This document shows, piece by piece, positions 49,401 through 62,605 of a DNA stretch of 64,000 nt. This DNA comes from Dirofilaria immitis (taxonomy: Eukaryota; Nematoda; Chromadorea; Rhabditida; Onchocercidae), in contig JAKNDB010000068.1 in the NCBI GenBank assembly GCA_024305405.1, positions 9,967,501-10,031,500 of the forward strand, written 5' to 3'. The notes beneath the pieces were generated by a model. It was not told where the DNA came from and made no database searches. It was given only the letters and a program-made list of their open reading frames with translations. Both the position numbers and the translations under genes were made by a program. Numbering within the stretch: the stretch's first letter is position 1; every line of letters begins with the position of its first letter.

Positions 49401-50567
49401 GAAAAATGAAATTTACTTGGAAAGTGAATAAATAATAAAAATATTTTAGCAAATCATTATACTAATTTTCAAATTTATACTTTATTATTTGATAAAAATG
49501 TTACGTAAAAACAATATTTAGATTTGAAGAAAAGGAGCAATTAAATGTCTCCATTAAAATTTTGACTTTTATATTGGTTCAAATTTGAGTATATCAATAT
49601 AGCAAACCTTCCTACGAAATCATGGATATAAGCCAAGGCTACCCAATTACTAAATGCGGCCAACAGCAAGAATGTCAATACGAATAACAATTTTCGTAAC
49701 ACAACTCCTTCACCTGCTACATTCATAATCGGATAACGCGTGAATTTACCGCTTTCGCGGTCTCCGATCTCTTCTTCCTCTTCCTCTCCCTCTTCGTAAA
49801 TTACGCTGTTTTCCTCTCCTTCTTCAGTCAGCTGTAAATAAAAATTAAAAAATTTAAATGAAATCCAGGTACAGTTATGATATTTCATTAAGAACTGAAT
49901 ACAAGCAGCAGAACTTTTCAATAATTTACATCATTAAACAGTAATAGACAAAACATGAAGTGATGATGAAAAGATATAAATATATCTAAACAATGTTAAT
50001 AAGCATTGCCAAATAATTTTTATAAGCTTAAAAGTGATATTTTTTAAAATTATTATATTTTCATTGTTGCCTAAATGATAACTCTCCCGAATTTTATAGT
50101 AATCATGTTTTATGCTCTAATTTGGATTTGGACTCAATTTTTGTTGAATTTAGTAAAAAATTTGTTCCTTAATTTTTCAGATAATATGTTAATCGTTAAG
50201 GATTATCTAGGAAATCATGCAGGAAAAACAGGAAGAGAAAAATCAAGAATAAATATCTTTAATAGAAACAATGGAAGATGAATTCATTAAATAATTCCTC
50301 TTGTTTCCAATGTGAATGTTTTTAAATTGATAAATAAAATTGAAATATAATTTATTTCGAATAAATATTTACTATTCATGCTACTTCACAGTATAAAAAA
50401 TCAATTCTATCCCATTTATTCGCTACTAAATAAAGAGGAAAAGAAAAGCTTGCAATAAAGAAACAAAAGCTAACTATTAGACATAAATTAATACCGGAAA
50501 GAAATGTTCATGTAGTTTATCAGGGACTTACTGAACCTTGGGGCTTCTTCGGGTTTTTTTCTTTCAT
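46419..50567 (-). CDS. Sphingomyelin synthase (phosphatidylcholine:ceramide cholinephosphotransferase)
   Basis: Transfers phosphocholine from phosphatidylcholine to ceramide, making sphingomyelin and diacylglycerol in Golgi or plasma membrane. Eight minus-strand exons: 50567-50532 (ATG start, MKEKNPKKPQGS), 49831-49608, 49374-49215, 48801-48639, 48272-48157, 48078-47968, 47432-47319 and 46566-46419 (TGA). After an acidic N-terminus (EEGEEEEEE) come hydrophobic spans, then the family motifs CGDLLFSGHT (first catalytic His) and SRTHYTIDVLFAYW (second His and the Asp of the catalytic triad). LPDIVFSVVPELLW and LCTQLPPGY also fit the family. No SAM domain is visible, unlike human SMS1. The 48801-48639 exon is one base short, and the 49608/49374 junction has a phase conflict (see findings). 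The C-terminal exon is basic and Gln-rich. Resembles the C. elegans sms genes; which one cannot be said. Confidence 0.93.
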
Positions 50568-53420
50568 TTATTTTTTCTATTCATTTACAATTGAAAATAA
50601 TTCATTGCCTTTTAGGTACTTCGGACTGGAACAGTGAAATTTCAAAATTTCAATCCAAAGTGCAAAAATGATAAATTTTGTAGTTGTTGCAATCATAATT
50701 ACAAAATAAATCACTCACTATTCTTCTTTCACAACTTTTTAAACAAACGAATTAAATTTAGGCAAGGGATTGAGAAACAGCTTGGTCGTTTGATCGATGA
50801 CCTTAAAAATGATATCAAGATTAGTTAAATTTCCTATTATAATAGCACTTAAAAGTAACTCTATTAAGTGGAGAACTATTTTCGTTGCCATAGCAAATGC
50901 ATGTCCAATATTCGAAGAGTTTGGCTACAAAGTTAGGAATACATGCAATCAGAATGACAATGAAATAAGGGACGCTTTTTTTTTTATCCAATCTTTCAAA
51001 TTTTATTCCAAATTGAAGATAGATGGATTAGTAATGCCAGTAGAAGTAGTATATAGAATGAACCTGTCATATATTACTAGCAGTATTATTGTCAACCACT
51101 ATCATCATTCATGGGTAAAACTTTTTTTATCAAGATATTGTCAATGTAGAAAAGAAACGCAGACAATTCTATATCTTCCGTAGGATTTTTGATTAACGTT
51201 ACATGAACATTCACATATTTATAAGCTTTGCAAATAAATTCTAATAGCGACAAATATAAGATGCACTTATTTCAAATATCTATCTGTTTCCTCACTTTCA
51301 TCTACCCCTTTATTCCTACATCTAAATATGACTTGGAGCATTAATTAGAAAATTCAAAATCAGAAAGTGAATTAACATTTTTAATTGAAAAAAAAATTCT
51401 TTTGAAAAGGTATGCGAACAAAAGGAAAAGATCTTAAAATTATTTAATTTTATTGTAATTTCTTACTTTTTCACAAATCTGTGATGGAACGATGAAAAAT
51501 TTTTATAATAATAATATGATGAATTTAGAAGGAGAATAGGAATTAGACTTCCAGACTTTCTAATAATTTGTTATAATGGAAATAGTTATCATTGTTAGCA
51601 AATGTCGAACACTTCCTCTAGTGATATATATTAATATCATAAGTATTTATTGCTAGATCTCTCGATATTTCTTATGAAAATATCTTTTAAGCAGAAGAAT
51701 TCAAATTATATTCAAATTGCTTTAGTTATATGAAAGACAAATATATGCTTTAACTGTTGTCAATTTGAAAAAAAAGTGAACAGAGAGAACATACATACTT
51801 GGTATGCTTATTACCAAATTTTGAAACTTTTAAAGAAATGATAGAAAAAAAAGGCAAAGAATGAATCCCAGTAACAATGGTACGAAGAAGAATTTATGGC
51901 TGAATCATTTGACAATAAATGGCATGGTTACTCATTATGACCGTTTTCTAGGAATTAAACTCTCTAAAGGCATATAGATAAGCTCTGAATGATGTTTATA
52001 AATGATCGTTCTCTCCTATATCAAGTTCAGAGTTCTTAATCTCTCACAACAAATAATCCATGAATAAAATGGAGGCCCTTGGTATCGAAAGAATTTTTTT
52101 TTTTATATGATTCATTAGCATCTAAAAAAAACGGTTTACTAAATTGCTCTCTGAAGCGAATTTATAAAAAATTGGAGTTTTTAAAACTTTCAATATTTAC
52201 AAATATATAATAAACAGATATAGTGTGAGAGCAGAGGTCTATTTTGATTTCCATTTTGATCTCTGAACAATTTACCAGTTGAAAATCAATATTTTATATT
52301 CCCCGTCCATGCTCTTTAACGCACCAGTGCAATATCGATTCCAATTAAGTGAAGGGATTAAAAAATTAATATTAAAATATTCCTTCAATGAAAATATTCT
52401 ACAATATCGATGTAACGACAGCAATTTAAAGCACCATTATATTAAAGCACCGTTATTGCCTATTCAATAAGTAAGTTTAGAAGAAAAACATTTCATAATC
52501 GAAGGCAAAAGAAAATTTCATCAATTTGAACAAATGAACTGACCGCTTGTCCGCATATGTCGCCATCACTGTCTATCGCCGCATTTTCCTAAAAACAATT
52601 CATTGCTCCATTTGTTAAGATTTAAGAAAACAATATATGAAAGGCTTGTTTGCCTGACAACAACCTTTCACACTGCCACACTTTCAAAACCGGCAATTAG
52701 GGTTATTTTTCAAAGAATTTGATTGTTTAGCCCCTTCCCTATTCTTTTCCTCTTCCCTCACTCTTCCAATTATTTATCAAGTTTTCAGCATCTTCTCGTA
52801 CTTCATTTTCTATCAGCTTACATAAATTTTATTCATCTCTGGCGATAGTTTTACATCATCAAACATTTCTATTATTCCTCATCATTTCCCGAACAAACTA
52901 CTGCATCACTACCACTTAGCCACGTTCACTATGTATTTTAAATAATTCAAAACATTTTGCTCTTTTGCAGAGATCTTTCATGAGATATATGGTGATATAA
53001 TATTTTTTTTTTTGTAACTTCAAGTCAATGATGTAGTTTCATCCTTTGATTTTATTCATTTTATTTCAGGCATTTTAACCTTTCCATCTTTTCTCAACCA
53101 GTAGTCAGTACATGTAACTTCACAAAATATTAACAATACAAAAATAGAAACTGTCCAACTTAACTCAAACTAATATAATCGATATCGCTAATAAAATAAT
53201 TAAGGTTGATTTTTTTAAAAGTCCATAAAGATTAATTTCTAGGATTTTAAAGCTTACCTTTAAAACCATTTAACAGCCACCATCGATGATACTAGTTATG
53301 ATCAAAAAAGGTTCTGAAATAACTAAACGAATTGTATGATGGAACCACTAGAAATGGATTGACAAGAAAGGAAATCGGTAATGGAATAAGCAGCAACTGT
53401 GAATACCGAGATTCTGGATG

Positions 53421-53450
53421 GATAAATGGATGGATGGATGAATGAATAAA
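53421..53450. repeat. GGAT/GAAT microsatellite
   Basis: Short run of tetranucleotides (GGATGGATAAATGGATGGAT), ending in GAAT units. Confidence 0.7.
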
Positions 53451-55814
53451 GAAGGCAACACATGTAAACTGTTATTTTTTAAAACATGAGAACTCGGATA
53501 CGAACTATTTAAACAGTGACAGTGAATGAATGAATTAGATCGATAATGAGATCATGAACAGAAGAAAAAATCCATCACAAAATAATGTGTAGTATTCGGT
53601 CGGACATCAGTTGATGGAAAATGAAGATTCGATAGCAACTGGCTATCAATAACGAGATAGTAGTATTTTATTTGGTAAAGGAACGGCTCATCATTTAATA
53701 AACAGGAAAGAAGCGCTCTTTGCTATAAATAAGAAAAGTAATTATTAGCTTACCGTTGAATAATAATACATATTTCTAGCAGCAATGTTCTTTCAGTTTC
53801 TCGAATCAAACAATACTACGATTCATCATACCCTAAAATAAATAAATCGAATTAAAGAAATTACATTTGATTAGAAGTAATGCATTTAACAGATACGAAC
53901 TTGGATCCTTTCATTCGATATTTATTAGCGAGAATTCACTAAGGTTCATTAAGCATGAAATCTTCAATATGCATAATTGATCACACTTGTACATATAAAT
54001 CTATATTGTTTCATTTCCCTTGATTTTAATTATTCTACATATAAATGTTTATAGTAGAGTGAATAGTTATGCATATTTAGATAACATTACAATCGTCATT
54101 TGCAAGCATTTATTATAAGATGTAAATTTAAAAAAAATATCTTCATGAGAGCTGATTAAAAATGTTACCATTTTATAAAGAAAATATAATGCAAATCAAA
54201 GAATAGATATTGATGCTAGTATCACAATCAGATATTTCAGTTCTCCATTATCAACAACGAACGAAATAACTAACAACTTAGCGTATATATCATTCCTTAA
54301 TTTGCTACAAATCAACTGTAATTGAAGGCATCTGTCGTAGAAAGTATTGTGATTCTATCTTCCATTCTTGACGAATATTCAAAAACAAATTAAACGTATA
54401 TATTTCGTTATAGTTTCTAAATATCAATTAGATCGGTATAATTCTTTGCCATTTACATCAGAAAAGATAAATACTTAAAAGAATAAATAATAATAAAGTG
54501 CAAAATGTTTCTCAACTATTTGATCCAGAAAGGAATAATTGTTGATTGTTGATAATATATAATAATTATTGATAACATATAATTATAGAAATAGTTAAAT
54601 AAACTTGAAAAAGATGTGTTAAGAGATGTAAAGGATAGAATTTCATCGTCACACAATCCAACAAGAAAAAAAAATGAAATAGAATGTAATACTTTGTGAC
54701 GGAACATAAACAAATATATGGAATAATTTTGATGACGGTGAAGCCACAAAAAATAAACCATGACTTATCGATGATGTATGCATACAATGTTCAAAATGCA
54801 TTATCATTAGTGTTGAGAAGTTAATCAAGCCTAAAATCTGAAAATATACGATAAAACTGAGAATTAGCATTGGGACAAGGGATAGAGTACTCATAGGAAT
54901 GAAAAATTGAACGAAATATGTTCGAAATGGAGAAACGGAACTAAGTTTGAATTATCGACAGAGAATAAACATTGGCTTGAGAATAAAAGAATTGAAATGA
55001 TGGCCACAATGGCTACCAGAAAATGTTATTGAAGTGACAGAATATGTTGAAACATGTTACCAAAATTCATACAAAATTATACATTCATTTCTATTTCACG
55101 ATACAAATCTATCCAATTTGATTCTCAAATTCATTTAATAAGAAATTCATCCTAAACTGACCACTTAGGAGTAATTTCATTATTCCGCCTTCTCACTTAT
55201 CTTCCTTCTCGAAGCTTCTTCTAGCAAGAATCCCAGATCTGATAACGTTGTAAGCAATTTCTTTAAGTTAAATAATCAGCAATGTAACGTAGTGGTATAC
55301 GATAAGCGTGAATATTTTTGCACGAATATTTTGGCAAAGATTTTGTTTTGAATCTAATTAACAGGTCATTTGAATAAGCATCGTAGTTTTTCTATCCAAA
55401 TTTGGTCATAATTGAGATTAAAGACACGGAAGGTAGTTTATCTTTGCTAATTTTGCAAATTTATTCTTCTCGAAATATTCTAATTTATTAGCAAACAATT
55501 ACATTACAATACACTATACATGAATGTACCCTGATTTAAATAGAAATGGAGGAAAATATACCTTCAAAGCATTTTCTGTTTTGTCATCAGCCTTCTTCCA
55601 TCCACTTTTTAAATAAACGTTTGTTTATTGAAATATTTGTGCGACTGTCTTCTGCCACATTTTTTTTCTTTACCTCCTATTTAATTACAATATTTTACTT
55701 TAGCAATATAAACAACGAGAAGGTTAAAACAGGTGAAATGATTTAAATTTATACACAAAAAATAATAATAATCTATGTCCGCTACTCCGACTCTAGAAAT
55801 TTACCGATGCCTTC

Positions 55815-55870
55815 AAACACACACATACACATACACATATACATATTCAAACACATATACATATTCAAAC

Positions 55871-55903
<33 letters not shown>

Positions 55904-55945
55904 TGCGCACACATACATACACATACAGACACATACACACCTTTC
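55815..55945. repeat. CA/TA-rich compound microsatellite
   Basis: Tracts of CA, ACAT and TA units over about 130 bases, including a TA run of about 22 bases. The ORFs that cross it (HIHIYI and TYTYTYS patterns) are artefacts of the repeat. Confidence 0.9.
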
Positions 55946-56167
55946 TCAAACAACCAAATATTTTCTATAAGTTAAAAAACTCAATCAATCTGCTTTGCTT
56001 GCATTTACTACTGTTCTTAGAGATATCAGTTACATATGAAGAAGAAGATGGATATAAAAGGCATATGATAATAGATCAGAATTGAACTAATTACAACATC
56101 CTTTAATGAAATTGAGCGACTAATCTGCATCTCACTAAGGCACTAAGTCAGATAGGTAACATTTGAA

Positions 56168-56280
56168 CAGACAAAAAAACAAACAAACAAAGAAACAGAC
56201 AAAACAAACAAAACAAATAAACAAATAAGCAAACAAAAAACAAACAAACAAACAAACAAAACAGACAAACAAAAGTTTGT
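56168..56280. repeat. CAAA microsatellite
   Basis: Repeated CAAA or ACAAA units with G interruptions over about 110 bases. The minus-strand frames here (Phe-, Val-, Leu- and Cys-rich) only translate the repeat. Confidence 0.9.
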
Positions 56281-57846
56281 TTTGTTAAAAAAAACGTCAG
56301 GGTATAAGAAGTCTTTGATAATGTTTCTAAGTATGGTTGACATTTAGCTTCAGTATTTGTGATAACCAAAAAGACACATGAATCATAGAAAATTAACGAT
56401 TCATATCTAGTAAAATATGTAGCAAAAACTTCTGCATTTTATTGACCGATGAATTCTAAACGATTTCATTCAGGCAGACTTTCAATGTATATCATTGGCT
56501 TCATTTACATTTACACTGTTCCTAGTTTTTTTTTTTTTTCAATTTTTTATTTTATTTTTGTATTTTAAAAGACCTGACGTCTAATATCTTATCGAGTTGT
56601 GACATATGTTTTTCGTTTTATGTCTAAGCTGGAAATGCAGTGACATTTGAAACAGATGCAGTGTGTAAACATTTACTTGTTGCGTATAAAAATTATCAAT
56701 GCACTTGTAGAAGATAGACTGTTGAAAATTTTACATGTGAAATACATAAACCAAATACCAGTTCATTCAGCAGAAATTAGCAATAATGGAAATGAAAAGA
56801 AGATATTTGCATATTCAGCTATTCTTATACTTCAACAGTAGACAAAGTCAAATACGACTTCAATCAGAACATTTCTCCTTTCTTTACTTCGCCAAAAGTT
56901 TTATGGATACGACAGCTTGTGAGAGATAGCTTTTCTAGTTCGAATAATTAAATTCCAGACGACAATTCTCCCGATGTTCTGAGTTAAGTCTATTTAATTT
57001 AAATACAAGTGCAAGAAATAAATTTTAATTTATTTTAAATCTTCAAATTCAGAAGTTTTAATTTTTAGTAATGAAATATGGGTCTGAAATTTATTTCTTG
57101 AACTCACTTCATATAAGGTAGAAGATCCCAAACATTCTAGACATTTTTTAGAAAAAAATAAACAATTTTAAAAAGCTTCATTTAACGGCTAATAAATGAA
57201 GGAAGAAAATAAATGGAGGAAAAAGAAATAGAACAGAAAGATTACCCTTAATCCAACATTTAATATTCCTAGCAGAATTTATCCAGCATCGGGGAGGATG
57301 GCAAGATTCCAAATCAATTTTCTCGGTTTTCATTTTCTCTGTGACTTGCATGACCTCAGAAAATCCGTTCTTCAACCTATCTTAGTACAAAAAAAAGCTC
57401 ATAACAGCTAATTGATAGAGGAACGGAATAAATGAAAGAATGAGGTAAAGCAGAAAGACTATTCCTTAACCGAATACAACCATTTTCTTATAAATATCTA
57501 TGAAATGACCATTCCTTTTATTATTAATAAATTTCTAACTTTATCCAGGGTAGGAAAGCTCAAAACTTGCAACGAGTAATCTTAACTTTGAGATGATTCA
57601 GAAATATATTGTTTAAATATTAAGGCATTTTTTGATTGTGTAGCTATTACTCATGTCTTTTGATTCTTTTAAAAAGGCCTAGTTATCTTTTCATAAGTTG
57701 CATATAGTAAAGATGGAATGAGATAAAAATCAATTTAAAAGAAATGTATTATAATATAAAACTAAAACATTAAATACACTTAAAGAAAAGTTTATACTAA
57801 ATTAAATCTAAAAAAGAAGAAAAAATAATTCAACAATATCCGAAAA

Positions 57847-58020
57847 ATGACATATAAGTTGGGAATCATTTTAAAGTATCATGAAGAGCTAGAAGAAAAT
57901 GATGGGATATTCCATAACTCAATGCTATTCCCAGGAAGAATTCCTTCGAGAAAGAATGAATATTTCCCATCTCTTTTCTGGGGACCTCCAAGAACAAAAC
58001 CATTAATAGATCAACTTTAA
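57847..58020 (+). CDS. Possible small ORF of 57 codons
   Basis: From ATG (MTYKLGIILKYHEELEENDG) to TAA, ending FPSLFWGPPRTKPLIDQL. It is mixed in composition (acidic start, Pro, Trp and Arg near the end) and stands out from the surrounding low-complexity frames. No splice site, family or neighbour supports it. It may be a chance frame or a piece of an old gene. Confidence 0.3.
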   Translation: MTYKLGIILKYHEELEENDGIFHNSMLFPGRIPSRKNEYFPSLFWGPPRTKPLIDQL

Positions 58021-60183
58021 TAAATCAAATCTTAAATGGTATATAGCTGATGCAAACATTCAGGTTGAAGTAAGCAACAAGGAGAGACCTCCAAGATGAG
58101 AAATTCCGGAAAAAATCAGTACAGCGAAGAGCAATATAGATATAGACAAATGAAGGACTGACTGGATAAATGGAGAGGTAAATATAGAACAAAGAACCAT
58201 AATAAAATTTTTTTCAATTAACGAAGTCTTGAAAAGTTTGTTGATTTCACAGGAATATTTCAAATTACGCCTAATTTCTAATTATCCAGCAGGAAGTGAT
58301 TCAGATGATTTGGCACAGAAGATATTTGCTTAAATTTATACGTATAATAAATAGATTGCAATGTTATAAAAAACATTTATTGCATTACGAAATTGCAAGT
58401 GAATAAGACACAGAATCGCGAAAAGCTTATTAGTAAAAAAAATTCTCGAAACTTAAAAATTGAGAGTTTTTGGTTCTAAAATCTTAAATAAATAAATGAA
58501 ATTTTATGAATGTAATTTTGCAACAATAAGAGAAAAAGAAAAAGAAACAGTAATTTCGCCAAATAAATTATGCAGTTCTATTCTATCATAACTCGTTAGA
58601 TTACCGAAAATTGATATAAAGAGTAGAAGAAAAGAGTAGAACAAATATAAATGGAAAGCTTGAAAAATCTCAGAGATATATATACATGGGAACTATTCAA
58701 AAAATTTCATTAAAAGTATTATTGACATAATAATGGAGATCGAATAATCACTACTATCTATCCATTGCTACAGAAAGCGCTTAAAAATTTGTGCTTTTTA
58801 CAACAACGTTAGCAAACCATCGTTAGGTTCAGTAATGGAAGGAAGGGTAAAGGTCACATTAAACCATTTACATCGCTGCCATATTACCATCTCTTGCATC
58901 CTTCCTTTTATGTCATCAACGTACATACACATATTTTCAAACATAGACTCATTCCCACTACACCTTGTCGACATAACGATTGATCATTGACCTTCTCATT
59001 GTGAAGGTTATTTTACATAACCAAGATAGATTTGGCTCCTGGGACAATTCCGAATTTGTTTTTTTCCTCTTTCTCATATTTGATTTTTGAATTCAACATT
59101 TATCACTTTGCCTCTCTAAATCTGTCCATCACTATATAAATCATCGTCCTTATCACATTGATGTTAATTGTCATAGAAATTGTTTTGCGCAGTTCCCAAA
59201 CCTTATTTCTTTCTTTTTCAGTAATACAGCAATAGGAACGATAACAGGTGTAAAATCTGAAATGTAAACAATAAATGGTTCTTTTCATTTAATTTAATTT
59301 TATGCGAAACAATGCTCATAAAAAATGTCATTTATGATAACAATGAAACTATCAATTGAGATTATAATCTAAAAAAAGAAAAAATAAAAAGCAATAAGCA
59401 CTTTATAATGGTAGACTTCAATACTCGTACTCTCTTTCCAAATCACTTTTTAAAAGATTTTCGAGAAACACTTTCATAAAATATCAAGTTGGAACGATAA
59501 AATATCTACTTCCAAAAATATCGTTTTACACACTTTTCAATTTAGTTAAACTTTTTTTTTGTTACAAGGAATCGAAATATCCTACTTCTTCGTTAGATGA
59601 CTTTAGGAATACTATTTTCTTAAGTTCTTTCTAAAGTCTTCGGACGAACAATTTTGAAAAGATAGCAAACAAATGCAGAAGGAAATAGAATTAATCGAAA
59701 TAGTGCATACGAATAGATAATAATTATTATCAACGTTTAATTAAGACTGATGAATAATTTAATACAATAGACATTCAGTTATCTAATATTAAACACTTTC
59801 GCAGCATAATCACTTATGGAAATGAAGAACAAACTTTAAAACAGAACCTGTGATCAGAATAAGTAATCAGTGCTGTAAATAGGCCTTCCATATTCATCTT
59901 TCATTCCGAATCAAAATCCAGACAAGAATAACCACAATTCTAACCACAGTTCTACTTTTCAATAACAGACAGTAAATTGTAGCTATAATGCAATTTTGAA
60001 TTTATAAATTCGATGAAAACATCAACGCAATTAAATCGCTTCCAACTGAATGGTTGTTTGCACTGAATTAAAAACGCAAATAAATAAGAAAAAATATAAT
60101 AAATGCATTCAAAAATAAATTATGTAATCATCATTAAAAGTCATAACGAAAATTCTTGGAAAATACTTCGATGGTGAAACCTA
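58021..60183. other. No gene assigned
   Basis: AT-rich stretch. ORFs at 58060-58263 and 59103-59288 (both minus) are biased and have no splice or family support. Nothing else seen. Confidence 0.45.
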
Positions 60184-60284
60184 CTTATTCCCATGCTAAT
60201 TTAGCCAGACTATTCTTCAGTACCATTTCAAAAATGGGTTCAAGACATTTCATCTCACATTCAAGATAGAAAATCCAAAAATTA
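60184..60284 (-). CDS. Last exon of an unidentified gene
   Basis: After the acceptor CACCTATCATAG the frame reads ANFWIFYLECEMKCLEPIFE, then MVLKNSLAKLAWE and TAA. The frame stays open about 7 codons further upstream. Amphipathic and protein-like. The donor exon was not found; a frame near 60530-60440 (FGEMADDCIPSSFLKQW) is a candidate but its phase does not fit. No family recognised. Boundaries are approximate. Confidence 0.4.
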
Positions 60285-61002
60285 GCTATGATAGGTGATT
60301 CAAATTCTTTTCAAATCAATGTCTCTTTGTAATTAATTTATCAACTTTAGTAGAAACGCTTTTATTCAAATAAAAAAATAATGCCATGTCTAGACTTTTA
60401 CAGCGATCTTATAATCTGAATTTGCACTCAACCATTATCAAAATACAAAATAACACTATTTGTTTACAACAGACACTTATTCCATTGCTTCAAAAATGAC
60501 GAAGGAATACAGTCATCTGCCATCTCGCCAAAATTAAAATTTTCTGTTGTGGATAGCAGAATCTTTGTGCTGCCTATGAAATTAATTGATTTTTACTTTA
60601 AAAATCATTATTTTTAAATCATCAAAAGTTTTTCGCAAAATTAGCTTTAATCGAAGAATTTAATATTATTAAATTCAAATTTTATCTGCGACAGAAAAAC
60701 TAATCAAATTCTCTATACATATTGTAGAGAAAGCTTCTTAAAACTTCTTGCAGTACCAACTAAATCCATAATGCACATTTCATGCAATTAAAAACATTCA
60801 TACCTCAATACAAATCCACTCTACATATAAATGGTGCAGACAAATAATTGATACCTGAGAAATATGCTATCAAGCCATTATGAAAAAGCAGCAACTGTTT
60901 ACGCATTATTTTCCATCGGTTCTCTTCCAGTAATCTCAGTTTTACCTAACAAGCAAGAATGCAATCTCATTATTGAATGAGAAGATTCAATTTAAACGAA
61001 AC

Positions 61003-61431
61003 TTATTTTGTTTTTTCAACTTCGTATGGCTTGATATCTATCCAGCACTTATCACCATCAAATATGTCTTGATGAATCTCGACTTTTACTCTGGCAAATG
61101 AATTAGAATGAACTGAAAAAGGAAAAAGGACCTTAACATCAGCTTTTAACTGCTCATATTTTTCTCGATGTTGATTACATCTGAAATCGGCACCTGTAAT
61201 TACTTCAGAACTTGCACTTGACTATTGCAGAGCTGCTATTTCGAAACATTTATACCATATTTCAGAGGAGTCTATTACAGGAACATTTATCGATACGACC
61301 GATTAAAAATTCTTCGTTCTTTTTTTTTTTTTAATTTCTTTCACAGTTTGTAAACTGAATTCATCCTCGCTACTCTTTAAGAACACTTTATGAACTGATA
61401 AATTTATGAAAACTTCGCCAACGAATCCCAT
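61003..61431 (-). CDS. Small two-exon gene, unidentified
   Basis: Exon 1 (61431-61279) starts with ATG and reads MGFVGEVFINLSVHKVFLKS, then SEDEFSLQTVKEI, a Lys run and EEFLIGRIDKCS before the donor gtaatag. Exon 2 (61193-61003, acceptor TAATTACAG) reads ADFRCNQHREKYEQLKADVK, then VLFPFSVHSNSFARVKVEIH and ends KPYEVEKTK with TAA. The Lys run is coded by a 13-A tract. With 13 A the frame breaks; with 11 or 14 it joins. Given the homopolymer errors elsewhere, a tract-length error is likely. The protein would be about 112 residues, apparently beta-rich, without a signal peptide. Family not recognised. A pseudogene is the alternative. Confidence 0.45.
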
Positions 61432-61795
61432 GTTAAATTAAATTATAGATGATGCGATTTGCAATTACTATTTGATAAATTTATATCACCTTTTGACTGA
61501 AAGAGAGAACTGCGATTAGAATGGAACGGATAAATATCAAAAAAATTTAGTTAGCATCAATGATGAAAACAAACAATCTGATCATAATTATGAATTATTT
61601 CCATTGTATCTTCAAATGTTTTCTCGGATAATGTCTTAATGATGAAAGAAAAAATGACAGAGTTCGTTCTAGAAGTTCACCGTTATATGCAACAGAACGT
61701 AATGAATCACAGTTCGAGGAACATTCTGTCTTAAAAAGATTATGGTATTAACTATTCTTACAATTTTAAAAGCATTATCAGAAACTAAGATTTCG

Positions 61796-62029
61796 TTATA
61801 TGAAACAAAATTCAATGGAATCAGAAAAAAATTTACTAATGAGCTTATAATTAGCTGGTTTATAGCTAAAAAAGAAATTAAACGGAGCATTTCCAAATGA
61901 ACAACCATTTAGGAAAAGTTTTTCACAAATCATTGTCTTATTTTGAAGAATTTTTTCAGAACTGAAAATAAGCTTAGGCTCAAGCTGATTTCTTTCAGTG
62001 AGAGTTGATAAAGAGATTCTGTTAAACAT
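61796..62029 (-). CDS. Doubtful ORF
   Basis: 77 codons starting MFNRISLSTLTERNQLEPKL with an ATG. Mixed composition with many Phe, Asn and Lys. It lies on the same strand as its neighbours but has no splice or family support. Confidence 0.2.
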   Translation of the reverse strand: MFNRISLSTLTERNQLEPKLIFSSEKILQNKTMICEKLFLNGCSFGNAPFNFFFSYKPANYKLISKFFSDSIEFCFI

Positions 62030-62345
62030 TTTTGTGCCTCATTCATCTGACAGAAATTCGAAGTAAACAATTTTGATATTGTTACATCTGTAAAAAATTA
62101 AAATTTAGTTTGTTCAAATTCGTCATCAGCAATATTTGAAAAGATGAACAAATAATTAACAACAGTTCAAAAGACTGGAAGTTAAAAAACAAACTTCATC
62201 GTAATACTTATGCAAAATTTTCATTGTACGCTCTACCTGAAAATCATTACTATAAGGTGAAATACCATTACAATACAAGTAAATGCAACACTTTTAACGC
62301 TTTCAAAAACGGCATAAAAAAATGATATCAATATTGAGTCATAAA

Positions 62346-62530
62346 CAAAAAAATAGTAGAGAAAAAGTGAGCAAAAAGGAAAGCCTATAAAATATAAAAT
62401 AAAAAGTCTGGTAAAAACAGATGAAATTTTCTATAAAGAAACATTCTTTTCTAAGAATTTTCCAACCTTTCCCAAATTTTTACATAGGCTTTTCTTTTTG
62501 CTCACTTCTTCTCTATTATTTTTTGATTGT
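62346..62530. repeat. Inverted repeat overlapping a coding exon
   Basis: Left arm about 62346-62395 (contains AAGTGAGCAAAAAGGAAAGC) and right arm about 62479-62530 (contains GCTTTTCTTTTTGCTCACTT) are near-complementary over some 50 bases. The right arm is coding sequence of the exon at 62605-62431; the left arm lies past its stop. Confidence 0.8.
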
Positions 62531-62605
62531 TTTGTTGTTTTATAAGTAGAAATAATCCATTTTTTCAATGAATCTATTTTTGCAGCCATCAATGCCAAAT
62601 CGGGT
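62431..62605 (-). CDS. Last exon of a Lys-rich protein, unidentified
   Basis: After the acceptor TGTTTTTTCAG the frame reads PDLALMAAKIDSLKKWIIST, then YKTTKQSKNNREEVSKKKSL and ends KFLEKNVSL with TAG: 57 codons, strongly basic, no Trp-rich or repeat bias. An upstream segment near 62826-62790 (minus: EHLRCGSLSKTQH) may be another exon, but it is not secure. Part of this exon, at about 62479-62530, has an inverted copy 85 bases downstream. Family not recognised. Confidence 0.5.

Larger units (their letters stand above)
50590..57800. other. Long AT-rich spacer
   Basis: About 7 kb with no convincing gene. ORFs at 50797-51183 (plus) and 54516-54894 (minus) are hydrophobic or biased and lack splice support. 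A segment at 52590-52545 (minus: ENAAIDSDGDICGQAV after acceptor TTTTTAG) has exon-like composition but could not be linked to anything. A possible exon at 57336-57245 (minus) reads KMKTEKIDLESCHPPRCWIN. Confidence 0.4.

Noticed and set aside
54516..54894. Three overlapping minus-strand hydrophobic ORFs that look like membrane proteins
   Set aside because: Each frame is equally Phe- and Ile-rich, as expected from AT-rich DNA; no splice sites or family motif.
55775..56085. Overlapping plus ORFs with TYTYTYS and HIHIYIF patterns
   Set aside because: Translations of a CA/TA microsatellite.
56143..56369. Minus ORFs rich in Phe, Cys, Leu and Val
   Set aside because: Translations of a CAAA microsatellite.
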